Shown piece by piece: positions 21,077 to 32,161 of a stretch of DNA of 64,000 bases. The stretch is from Aplysia californica. Lineage: Eukaryota > Mollusca > Gastropoda > Aplysiida > Aplysiidae. The notes beneath the pieces were generated by a model. It saw only the letters and a program-made list of their open reading frames with translations. It searched no databases and was not told where the DNA came from. How positions within the stretch are numbered: position 1 is the first letter of the stretch; the number at the start of each line of letters is the position of its first letter. The translations under genes were made by a program, and so were the position numbers. Where the stretch lies: the NCBI RefSeq assembly GCF_000002075.1, contig NW_004797591.1, positions 555,243-619,242 of the forward strand, in the 5' to 3' direction.

Positions 21077-23866
21077 CTAATTTCAAGTTTATTTTAGTTT
21101 AGTTTTGAAGTACGGCAGTGGTCAGGCTAGTCGCCTATCAGCCGTTCGTTGCTTTCATTGCTTGTTTCTTCCTGCTCGTTGTTTTCGCACTCTGTTATCT
21201 GTAGGTTGGTGCTCATGGATCTGGCAGTTTGAAACCAATCTAGGTTCATGGAGGATTTATGTGCCTTTCAGACCATGTCAATCCTATTCTTGAAAGCATT
21301 TAAGGATGGTGCAGACACCACATTTTCCGGTAGGGAATTCCAAGCGTTAACTGTGCGTGCACTGAAGAAGTTTTGGAGGACTGCTGTTTTCACATGGGGG
21401 TTTTTTTCTTCAATTTTTGGCTGTGTCCCCTAGTGTTACAGTGTAGATCCTGCGGAAAAATGTCTCCTGTTACGTTGTAAATTCCTGTTAAATACTTGTA
21501 GCATTCAATCATGTCGCCTCTAGCTCTCCGATAGTACAGCGATGGCAGATCCAATTTTCTCAGACGATCGCAGTAAGAAAGGTGCTGTAGTTCAGAAATT
21601 AGTTTGTGGCCAGACGTTGCACTTTTTCAAGTTGTTCTTCATCACCTTTAAGTCTGGGGTACCAGACCACATTTCCATACTCAAGATGAGGACGAATCAT
21701 TGATTTGTACAGAGTAGAAAGGGACACTTTGTCCAGCATTGTGAAACCTCTCCGGATCAGTGCTAGAAGATTGTTGGCTTTGTTGACTTGGATACTGACA
21801 TGTTTGCTGAATTTTAGATCACTATCAATATTCACACCTAGGTCTTTTTCTAGTGACACAGATACAGATTCTAGAGTGATGCGTTCACCTTTGGATGTCA
21901 TCTTGTACTCACAGGGGTTTCTATTTTTCCCAATGTACATAACTTTGCACTTTTCTGCGTTAAACCTCAATTGCCAAGCATCAGACCAGAGCTGGAGTCT
22001 GTTCAAGTCATCCTGGAGGTTGTCCGAATAGTCGGGTACTTCAGCAAAAAAAAATCTTCGTATCATCCGCGAACAGAAAAGTAGCAGAGAGGATATTTTC
22101 AGGGAGGTCATTGACGAAGCATACAAAGAGAAACGGACCTAGCACACTTCCCTGAGGGATTTCCGACTGCACATGCTCCCAGGATGACTCCTCTCCATTT
22201 ACAACCACACACTGTTTCCTATCAGTCAAGAAGTCCCTTATCCAAGCGTGAATCTGTCCCTCAATTCCATAGCCTTCCAGTTTTGTCAACAAACGTTCGT
22301 GTGGGACGGTATCGAAGGCCTCAGCAAAGTCTAGATAAATGGTGTCGACACAGCCATCTGCCTCAATGATTGAAGTCTATAGGTCCAGCACCGCTAATAG
22401 GTTGGTTGAACAACTTCTGCCGCTCATGAAACCATGTTGACAGTTGCTAAACAGATCATTTTGTTGAAAATGTTTTATGAGCTGATCTCTGATGATGGAT
22501 TCCAATACCTTACAGGCCACACTCGTTAGACTCACTGGACGATAGTTTCCGGGGGTGTCTTTTTTGCCTTTTTTGAAGATAGGTGAAACATGGGCTAGCT
22601 TCCACTCGGATGGTATAACTCCTTCCTGCAGTGACCTATTCATTAGAGTTGCCAGCGGGGCAGCTAGTTCAGTGGCACATTGTTTGAGGATGGATGATGG
22701 GATGTTGTCTGGACCCTGGGCTTTGTTGGGATTTAGCTTAGCAAGCTTCTTGAGCACATCTTCTTTAGTTATATGCATGTCTTCAAACTTACAATTAACA
22801 TCTCTGTGCTGGAACTCCAGTATTTCTCTTGTGTCCTCTCTCGTGAAGACTGAGCAGAAAAAAGTATTGAGAACCTCGGCTTTATCCTTGTTTGTAACAC
22901 CGGGGGATGTTGTTGTCTTCTCTGACTCAATGTCAGTACTCCAAGCCGTCGAGGGAGGAGGAGACTACAGAGGTGACAGGAACATTCTCAGCCTTGTAAA
23001 ACAGATGGGCACTACCTATGGCGTCCGGGTCACACTGCAGTCTGCAGTGAGTGCCTGGCCATTCTAGAGTACCAGGGAATGAGACTGCAGACCAACTATC
23101 AAAGACTGGAGCAAGCCTGCCCCAGACAGACACAGCCGCCTCTTTACAGGCCTGCAGAGGGATCATCCAATCCAAAAGCAGAGACGAGTGGCTAAACAGA
23201 TGGGCCAATGCAGAAACAGGAAAATCTCTCTTCGGATACATGGACAAACCCAACCCCAAAGACCCATCGAATATCTTATGTAGAGCTGATCAGACTTTGA
23301 TCTTCAGAGCGCGCACAGGACACTTACACACCAACAAGCACATAAATAGAATTAACCCCATGTGGGAACCCCATTGCAGACACTGTGACTACCACGAGGA
23401 GACCGTTGAACATCTTCTCTTCCACTGCCCAAACCTGGCAGTTCTTCGATGCAGGCTCCTACACACACCTACAGACTTACAAGGCCTGCTCTATTCTGGC
23501 GCTGACCAGATGACAAGGACATGTGGCTACTTGAGGGAGGCATTGCGCTGCCAAGAGCGAAATGCTCGCAGCTAAAGGGATTTGAAAACAACAACAACAA
23601 CAACATCCTTGTTCGTGCTTGCCACACTACCATCATCACAGACCAGATCCGCAATACCACTCCTTGTGTTCAGTTTGCTCTTGGCATACTTGAAAAATGC
23701 TTTGGGGTTTGTTTTGCTTGGATTTTTGGGCTATCTTTCTTTCAAGGTCTCGTACTGCCTTGCAGCATTCCCATTTGGCTTGGTTTCTTGCTTTTGCGTA
23801 GTCTGCATAGTCCTTACCCTCTCTTGTCTCCATATATACCTTTTGAAAGAAGAACATTAAAGGCTC
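21077..23866 (-). mobile_element. Non-LTR retrotransposon (CR1/L2-superfamily-like), 5'-truncated, interrupted by another LINE
   Basis: On the minus strand, reverse transcriptase blocks run in order: YADYAKARNQAKWECCKAVRD (23.8 kb), KLNPNKAQGPDNIPSSIL, WKLAHVSPIFKKG, NYRPVSLTSV, QHGFMSGRSC, IPQGSVLGPFLF, FLFADDTKIF (catalytic FADD), then a C-terminal IRPHLEYGNVVW region. The coding sequence carries shifts and stops, so it is inactive. No endonuclease domain remains. The 3' end lies next to TAGATC repeats. The segment 22893-23604 is a later insertion of a different LINE. Confidence 0.87.
22893..23604 (+). mobile_element. I/Jockey-type LINE 3' end (RNase H domain), nested in the LINE above
   Basis: A plus-strand, 5'-truncated insertion encoding the RNase H domain (VVVFSDSMSVLQ; then GHSRVPGNETAD with the last catalytic Asp) and a CCHC-like tail (CRHCDYHEETVEHLLFHC). 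It ends in an (AAC)n tail. A 9-bp duplication, ATCCTTGTT, flanks it at 22884-22892 and 23605-23613, and removing it restores the host LINE reading NKDKAEVLN. One frame change inside RNase H shows it is inactive. It uses the target-primed insertion pattern expected of LINEs. Confidence 0.88.
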
Positions 23867-23892
23867 GCCTCATGTTCACACCGGGGTGGGGG

Positions 23893-24806
23893 TGAGAATA
23901 GCGGGGTGAGAATAGCGGGTCGAGAATAGCGGGTCATGAGCTATTCTCACCTAGGTGGCCAAATCAGTATGCAAAGTGGCTAGCCGTACTTAAGTACGGC
24001 TAGCCTGAGAGTCTAAGTACAGCTAGACAGCCAGTCTAGCCGTACGTAGATCTAGGTTTGGCCCTATCGACTCAAACCTGTAGAGTACACAGGTCTCAAT
24101 AGATCTAGATCTAGTAATTATTGCTATGCTAGCCCCCCCTGGCAACAATAATTCAAAAACAAACACACACACATATATAAACAATAACATGAGCGGACAA
24201 TCGGGGTAGATTTAATTAGAGTTTTAACAGGCCGAGTCTTGCTTCGTAGCACTCGCCAAGTCGCGAGCAGGGCCGATGGGGTTGTAATTATGCGAATGAG
24301 CTCTCGTCCGCATCTCTCACCCTTCATTGTACTTTGCCCGACCAGGAGTAGGCAAGGCCTAGCCCAGCAGAGTCGTGAGCAAATAAGAATAGTGGACCAC
24401 ATGATTAGATTGACCAATTAGCCTCAAGGTGCAGGGTCGTGAGTCAAAGGGCACGGTAGCATGTTCGTGATGACTGAAAAACCCGGAAAGAGACGTCAGT
24501 CGATTGTGGGCTGTCGAAAGATGAAGACGGAGAAAAGTGAGTAGGGGAGCTTGGAAAGGAAGAATAGCGGGCCACTAGGCACCAGGGGCGCCATAGCGAA
24601 TGTAGTTCCGACCAGTGGTCCAGTAAAGTACAATCTTACAGGCTTTTTATTTATTTACGACTCAGTAGACATAATTTTTTTTTGTGGTCAGTCTTGCCAA
24701 CATATTTTTTAAAAAGTACGCTAGCCCAGCTGTCTAGCCATACTTACGGCTAGCCAACCAGTCTAGCCGCCAAGCAGTCTAGCCATCATTAAGTACGGCT
24801 AGCCTC
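23893..24806. repeat. Cluster of GTGAGAATAGC and CTAGCC short repeats with a 28-bp perfect palindrome
   Basis: Three head-to-tail GAGAATAGCGGG units (23893-23935) are followed by an inverted copy. A perfect 28-bp palindrome centred on CTTAAG lies at 23978-24005. Variants of AGTCTAGCC and TAAGTACGGCTAGCC recur at 24010-24050 and 24719-24800. No gene is present in the interval. Confidence 0.8.
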
Positions 24807-25061
24807 TTCCATAAAAGTCAAGATCCACGACAACCCAACAAAAAAGTAGGCGCTTTTTCGGTAGTTTCCATCCCGCATTTGTTATTCGCGGGTTTTGGCC
24901 CCAACAGTAGGCGGGTTTCAGGGGGGCTAAAACATTATACTCATACCAACTCAGATTACTTGTTGACAGTTACTTAAAGTCTGTGTAATGCCTATTTCAC
25001 TTGTTCAAATTCAGACCATTCAAGTTCATCAGGACCACAGGTGTCACAAGTGTAGGCTTAC

Positions 25062-25240
25062 CTCAGCCTGCTTCATATCATGTAGGTTCGAAGTTTTGTA
25101 TTCAAATCGAAACATGCAGGTAAGAACAAATGAAACAGATATATCTTCAAGAGCTGACTCATGACGACGTACGTGTCGTCTGGGTAAGAAAGTAACTTCG
25201 TTTACATTACCAACATTATAATGGGGGCCGCCATATTGAA
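25062..25240 (-). promoter_or_regulatory. Candidate DGKE promoter and non-coding first exon
   Basis: On the minus strand a consensus donor GAG|GTAAGC lies at 25062/25061. About 170 bases upstream is CAATATGGCGGC (25227-25238), a YY1-type element of the kind found just downstream of many animal start sites, and in the orientation expected for minus-strand transcription. Splicing from here to the acceptor at 15991 would supply the 5' UTR that DGKE exon 1 needs. This is inference; no transcript evidence is available, and other first exons are possible. Confidence 0.3.
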
Positions 25241-26500
25241 TGAGGGGAGATAATGAAAATTTCAAAACATTCTCCAACTTCCTGTCTGAACTTTGCGCGG
25301 AACGGAACGCTGAATGTCGCTGAATCGAAATCGAGCTCATTCGTGTCGTTGAGTGAGAGATGCCCGAGGCTTAGTAGGCCTATTCAGACACAGTGCATTG
25401 TTATCGCTCAGCGTGTGGCGTACCTAATGCATGTCCCCACACAATAATGGGAGATCTTCTTTAGGCCTGTGTTTTTAGCATGAGTTCCCAATCAGTGTCA
25501 AAAACCTAAACGGTATCTGCTGAAAAGCATCGGTCACAATTTCTCAGGGTGGCTTGTAAACGCTTGATAACGCTGAGTTGACTAATAATAGGATAGGCCT
25601 ACACGTTGGGCCTGTCATCGGTCATCAGTATTATTATTATGGCTGGGTTGTTTTGTTTGTCTCTTTATATGTTTGTTTTTGAATTTTAGGAAATACAATT
25701 TTGTAATAGTTTTTTTTACGGAACTTGCAACACATTTATTTAGGTCATATAGGGGCCAAGGATTAGAGGTACATGTACATGCATCACAAGTACAAGAAAG
25801 TACACAATATAAAGAAGGAGAAATAAAGACGAATGTTTCAGTTTGATAGGCCAACCACCCAAACATTTTTGTTTTTGAAGCGACCGAGCGATCACATCCG
25901 TAATGTGCACCCCGTATTACGTCGTATATAGGCCTACCCACTGATAGATCTACGGTACACGTGTTTGTGTGCGTGAGTGTGTGTGTGTGTATATGTGTGT
26001 GTGTGTTAGAGAGATAGAGATGTGGTTTGACAAAAAGAAATAGGGAGCGAAAGAGGAGGGGTGCGTTATAACCTGCCGTGTTAGTTTATTAAATTAGTGT
26101 GAAGTCGAATTGTAACCATGAAACTATAATATATCGTGTGTCTTATTGAAGGTCTGATCGGATTGATGCATAATTATCAAAGTGTAATTTTTTCCTTTAT
26201 TTTTATGTTTAATTTGCAGCTCAAAGCCACCTTTATAATTCAATCGACTTGTCTTCCCTTATTACATGAGATAGGCCGTCTGTTTGAAAACTAAACCGAA
26301 TAATTTTAGCTCATGGCTTTCGATGGAATATAAATATAAGAAGACTACCTAATTTATTCTAAATTTTGACAAGAAACATGTTTTAATTTGCCTTCATAGC
26401 ATATGAAAATATTGACACATCCGGCCGCAAAAAAGGCCTCCACTGTCTTTTGTAAACTAATGAGTGATATTTTTAGCGCTGCGTTTGCGGTAGCCTACAA
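25241..26500. other. Intergenic DNA
   Basis: No gene or recognisable repeat was identified, apart from a short (TG)n tract near 25975-26010. Confidence 0.5.
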
Positions 26501-28105
26501 AATTCTCCGACCTAATATTAACGAACACCGGTGCGCCCCAAGGCTGTGTAATCTCCCCTGTCTTGTTTACGCTCTACGCCAACGACTGTACTTTTGATAA
26601 CAAAAACATCAAACTAATAAAAATTTGCGGATGATTCCACTTTACAAGGCCTTATAACAACAAATGAGAATGAATACAGGGACGCTGTGAATCTATTTAC
26701 AAATTGGTGTGATAACCACTTCCTTATACTAAACGTAAAAAAGACAAAGGAATTGATAATAGACTTTACAGTAAAAAAAGACCAATTGCAACCACTATTT
26801 ATTAAACATGAAGAGGTGGAGGTGGTAAGCTCTTACAAGTATCTTGGTGTAACAATCGACCACAAACTTGACTGGAGAGGGCTCTCGTGGCCTAGAGGTT
26901 AAGGTGTTGGCCTCTCATTCAAAGGTCCCGGGTTCGAATCCGAGTAGTGATCGAAAAATTTTCTTCTCTAAATTTGTCTCCTTTCCTGCTCTCTAGCAAT
27001 GTTCTGTCGTCTGCTTTCATCTCCTCTTTCTGCCCCACTCCCTCATCTCCTTCCCCCCCCCCCCCTCCTCTGGGCTCCTGATTCTTTCTACAGCGTTTCT
27101 ACTGCTACTCCTTGGCTTCTTCTTACTGCTGTCTTTCAGCCACACCCCTGATCTTCTGGTAGGAAAGATCTACACCTAGCCTTCTCGGACAAGGGCGAAA
27201 AATCTCGGAGGTCCCGTGTGCAAGTTGCGCACGTTAAAGATCCCTTAAATAGGTGGTCTAAAATCGATGAGTAAGCTTCGGCCGCCACCCGGCAAAATTC
27301 AAAATTTCCCACCAACTGAAAAAGTTTATTGTGGCCCTCGCGCTCATATGACCTTATGCAGTTGCGAGCGCCGTAAAACACTTACAAAAACAAAAACAAA
27401 CTTGACTGGCATCCCCACGCTGCTCTTGTGCATAAAAAATGTAAATCAAAGAATGTTTCTCTAAGGAAATTAAGAGGTTTCCGTGTTGACAATAAGATTA
27501 TCTCCCTTTTTTACCATTCTATGATTGAAAGTGTGCTATTGTTTTGTATTTAATGCTGGGGTGGGAATTGTAAGGTGGACGATAAAGAAAAATTTGACAG
27601 AACCATTAAGTAAACCAGCAAGATCTCGGGATATGATTTTATAAGAATTGATGAAATGTGTAACACCACAAGTATAAAAAAATATAAAAAGCATTATCAC
27701 ACCCCTTTTCCACACAAGTTGTAAGATCACGCAGCGGCAGATATGTACCTCCAAAAACAAAGAAAGAAAGATATAAAAGAAGTTTTTTACCATCTAGCAT
27801 AAGGCTTTTGTCAGAATGAGCATATATACGTGTGTTGCTCTTAGAGTATATATCTGTATATAACTCCAAAGGTCTAGTATTTAAATTCCTGCACGTGGTT
27901 GAATGATGCATTTGATGTAAATGTACATTTTGTCAGCTTTACTTCTCCTTTCATATTGAATTTTAATGAGAGTAATATATATATGATTTAATTTTTTTTA
28001 ATGTATAAATTACCTGCTTGTGCTTTTACGGTCCTGTACAGCCAAGGAAAATTTCCCTCTGGGATAATAAAGTACTATCTTATCTTATCTTATCTTATCT
28101 TATCA
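26500..28105 (+). mobile_element. L2/Rex1-like LINE 3' portion, interrupted by a SINE
   Basis: Plus-strand RT motifs run in order: NTGAPQGCVISPVLFTLYAN, KFADDSTLQGL (catalytic FADD), NHFLILNVKKTKELIIDF, YKYLGVTIDHKLDW, then (after the SINE) HPHAALVHKKCKSK and KIISLFYHSMIES. The 3' end has GGAAAATTTCCCTCTGGGAT, then AATAAAG and a (TATCT)n tail at 28076-28104, typical of this LINE group. It is 5'-truncated, with frame changes, and inactive. The clade name is from motif memory and could be a sister group. Confidence 0.82.
26876..27395 (+). mobile_element. SINE family 1, full-length copy inserted in a LINE
   Basis: tRNA-like head with a CTCGTGGCCTAGAGGTTAAG A-box region and GGTTCGAATCC B box, then the family body and the GCCGTAAAACACTTAC end with an A-rich tail. 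A perfect 14-bp duplication, ACAAACTTGACTGG, flanks it (26862-26875, 27396-27409). Excising it rejoins the host LINE frame at HKLDW-HPHA. This is the best-preserved copy and a reference for the family. Confidence 0.92.
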
Positions 28106-31100
28106 TGTAATGTAATTTGTATAATGATGATACGCAAAATAAATACATAGATCAAGATCTATTATTTAATATTGCTACCTTTGCCATAGATAAGGGTCAG
28201 GCAATGAAAATATTGCCGTTTATAGGCCTACTTTGATCTTCACCTTATAGAGTACCAGATTTGAAACAAACATTAGCAGGGTATAATCATATGGTTTGCC
28301 ACTAGAGAAAAACAAAACCAGTACATGTATTAAGTGTGTGCTGATAAAAATATATGTCAACTTTTCTGCTTTACATGCATGGTCTTGTAATATCGGCTTC
28401 CTCTTATCATTATTTGTTGACACGCTTGAGGCTGTAGCATAAAAGAATACGTGTCGGAACCTATTGCATGCAGTGGCTTTCAATAGGTTTTCAGATTATG
28501 TTGGTCATCCGGCCTACATATTATGATGCAAAGACCGGTGCCGGGTCTAGCGTCGGATGAGCGATGTGTTCTAACTACGGTCAGACGAGAGTGAACAAAA
28601 AAGTGAGTACATACATAATTATTACAGTTGTAAGCTTACGTGGAACTGCATCTTTCAACTTCCCACGACGAACAGAAAGATCATTAAAGTGCATTATCAA
28701 AGGATACATTTAAAAGTAAAATATAATGGTACACACCTACGGGGACATGCGTGCGACGACCCAAAGGTTGAATTTTTCGACGGTGCTTTTTAGAATGATA
28801 CGTCAAGTGCGGAAAAAAATGTATCATGTAGATACAATCTAGCTGGCGTACATGTTTATATCTACCGCCTGTCACACTGGGGTTTTCGCTCTCAACTTTC
28901 AAGGTTTCATTCATGTTGCGGGGATCGAGGCATTTTATACATTTTCAGCTCATAATTGGAATAACGCAGGACGTACGCAGAAGAGAATTTCTACTCTTTG
29001 TTTTAGAATTTGAAAATAAAACTTTGAATAAAAACAATAGAAAGACATAAGACTTCTCTTGTGCTTGGGAAATGCACGACCAACTGTGCCCCCCCCCCTT
29101 TTTCCACTTACATTTTTTTTTTCGGGTAAGCAAGTATCACTGCTGAGCCTTGCATCTCCTGATAAAAATCTATAAATCTAGTCTATTTGAATTACGACCC
29201 TTGTAATTAGTTTCTCAAGAATCCTGAAATATAATTGGATGTGGCATGGGTTAAATTGTTTGGTATTCCTTATATAATGATAATTCAATTACTTGAATTG
29301 TTATTAAAGTGACAATTTGTTCAAAGGGGAGAAATAAAATCTCTCCCCCCCCCCCCAAGCTCTTTAGGCTCTTCTCTCTTAATTCTCTCAGCACAATAAT
29401 ACTAATACAGTAAAAAGTATTATTAGTAGAATTTAAAAGCCAAAACCCATTTTCGTCCAAACTGATAAGGCTATTCGCTATCCCCATCTAGCTATTGCCA
29501 AACTGACAAGCGGGCATATATATTCTCAAATATCATTATCAACGGCACGTTGTGTGTTCGAACACACCCCAAGCTCTGTGCCGTCACGTCGAGGCTAAAT
29601 AGGCCACTCTTGTCAAAATAACATCTCTCTCGACCAGTTTATGAAGTCCACCAATCAAATTGCTGCATGTTTTGGTACAACTGGAGAAGGTAAAAATGTA
29701 GGTCAAATTACACCCTTCGTATCAAATAGTTCCTAAGTTAAAATTGATTTTGAGGCGTTAATTTACATTGATTTGTTTCATTAGTGTAATTATTATGAAA
29801 AAACATTTGATAGGCTTCTGAAAGCTTAAGAATAAACGGTGGTATGCAACAAATGAAACATTTCCACTGTTTGAGGCATGTCGGAGTATTATTTTGGCAG
29901 CCATTTTGAGTTCGGACGCCTCAATCGCCATTACAGGTCGAAAAAATTGATGATTTTTCGTAAACAACACTGAAAATAAGGTAAGGACAAGCTCACGAAC
30001 GACATACAAAATTATTTAAATTGTCATTCTATATGGTAATGTAGGTTATATTGTATTTTTGCATTCAGAACGGTATAAATGAAGATTTGCTGTGAGTGAG
30101 AGCGTAAAACATCCCGCGTCCGAGAGAGCTTTTGATTGTTGAATATTGTTGAGAGTAGTTTCTCGCTTCGGCTTTCCTTTTGTCACCTGTCCTTAACTCC
30201 AGAACCCTTAGATGCTTTTATTGTTGGTGAAAGAATTAATCGGCCTGCACCAATAGTTTTTGTTTGCAGTGGCTAACTCGATGGCAGTAAGAGTGAAATC
30301 GAAACTTGCTGCTGAACTTCAGTCGGGAGTCAATAAAATTGAAAACAGTGCCTTGTGGCGTGTGGCCTTGTAACTGTGACTGAACTGAAGTAATTCCCTT
30401 TCACTTTTTGATATATGGCTCGCAATGTAATTCGCAACTACCCGTTCTGTTGAGGGTGTGATTTGTGCAAATGTTATTTGTCTTTGCTTTACGTACATGA
30501 GTTGCCCTCCTCCCCTCCGCCCCCCTTCCTTGTGAAGGAAAACAAGCTAAGGCTAAGCTAGAATCTAGACCTAGATTCTAGATTAGATTCTAAACTAATC
30601 AATCTAAAGTTAACCCACATCCTGTGGGAGCCGGGTTTATGTCGCCCGATAAGCCTATTTCAGCACCTCGCCTATGTTCAGGTCCCGAATCAGTGTAGCC
30701 CCTGGCTCAGCGCACGCGCAGCGCGCATCCTCTTACGTGTCATTCGGGTCCCGAGTCGGATCCCCATTCACGCAGGTCAAGTGTGTGTGTGTCAGTCTGC
30801 TTGAGTTTGCGTGCGTTTGTGGCCTTCTTCTAGAACCGCGTGCGTTGGTCCAATCGAGGCATACGTCTCATTCAAAACATGCCAAGTTGGTAGCTCTAGA
30901 TGTTCGTCCAACGAAATTATAGAAGAAATTGACCCACTAAGACATTAGGAGCTCGAAAGGATAGTCAGGAAACAAGACTTCCATTTTTCGGTGCTTTTTC
31001 GGTAGTTCCCACCCCCCTTATTTGATCTAGGTCTAGATCTCTAGATCTATACGTTTGATTCGCGGTGAGCTAAGATATCAAACCTTAAAGCATTAAATTA

Positions 31101-31680
31101 TGGTAAAATTCAGGGGGCCATGATTCAGGGGGGCATGCCCCCCTGAAACCCCCCTTCCTATTTTTATTGAAAGTGGCTATTCTCACCCGCCCGGAAGTTC
31201 TCGCAAGATCAACTCCTCCCCTTTTCTCTCTCTCTCCGTCTCTTTCTGAATACTTTCTATCGGTGTGGACGATCAAATTGACCAAAACAAAGTTAAAAAA
31301 TGATGTTAGAACACAAAAGTAAATAAATTTGGTTGTCTACAAAGATGCTACGGCTATTTAACTTTTCGAATCGAGCCGAACTACGCGGGTAGCCATTTTG
31401 TTTTGCCCGGAAATTCTCGTGCTACTCCTCTCTCTCTTTCTCTCTCTCTCTCCATTGCCCACAGACAAAATTGTACGCTTTTAGTAGGCTACAATTGTAA
31501 TGGAACGTTTGTTCACAGCACAGAATTCTACAATTTTTCTGTTATCACAGTGTAGAATTCTGTGGTTTAGGAAAGCAAAATTTGGTGAACGCGCGCCGGG
31601 TGAGAATAGCCACAAGACTCGCCTGCACTATTCTCACTCCGGGTGAGAATAGAGGTGGCCATTTTTATTAGGAAATAAAA
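28106..31680. other. Intergenic DNA between DGKE and KAT6
   Basis: No coding exon was recognised. It contains scattered CTAGAT and GTGAGAATAGC motifs and several GGC(A/C)GCCATTTTG-like sequences (e.g. near 29890 and 31390) that resemble YY1 sites but have no attached gene model. Confidence 0.5.
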
Positions 31681-32161
31681 TACGCCTGGAAGATGGCGTT
31701 CACATTCTCTCAAAGAGTGAAGAGGCCATTGTGAAAGAAAAAGACAAAGATTGCAAGAATAAGTGGAAGTATCAGTGGTTAGAAGATGTGGTGAATGTGA
31801 CAATCAATGAAGCTTTCTCAACCCATCCAAAAAGGTTTTCCCAATTTTCAGATCCCCTAAAGTTTCCCAAGTGCAAGAAGTAACATCAGATTCAAATGAG
31901 AAAGATGGAGGAGGTGATACTAGATCTAGATCTAGCTCGAGTCAACCCAAGCCAGTGCCTATGATTCCGTTATCAGACAGGGTAGCCTCAATGGAAGCCA
32001 TGATTCTCTCTGTAATGGCTCAGCATTCAATGCCTCTGACATTTGCTCCTGTGCTTGTGGATGAAGCTAAAGCCTGCAGTACAGACCCACAGGCCCTGGC
32101 TTCCGTGCAATTACATCTGCTGCTGCATACAAAATTAAATTTGGCCTTGCTAAGACAGTGA
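31681..32161 (+). other. Unclassified ORF pair, possibly mobile-element derived
   Basis: Two protein-like plus-strand stretches in different frames: one reading EDGVHILSKSEEAIVKEKDK and ending KFPKCKK, and one from 31871 to 32161 (96 codons) with an acidic/Ser-rich start and a hydrophobic DRVASMEAMILSVMAQ segment. The density of open, charged, low-repeat coding is unlike its surroundings. I recognise no family; an old element or a decayed gene are both possible. Confidence 0.35.

Noticed and set aside
26876-26960. tRNA-like sequence with A and B boxes
   Set aside because: It is the head of a 520-bp SINE, not a tRNA gene; no intact cloverleaf or acceptor stem was seen.
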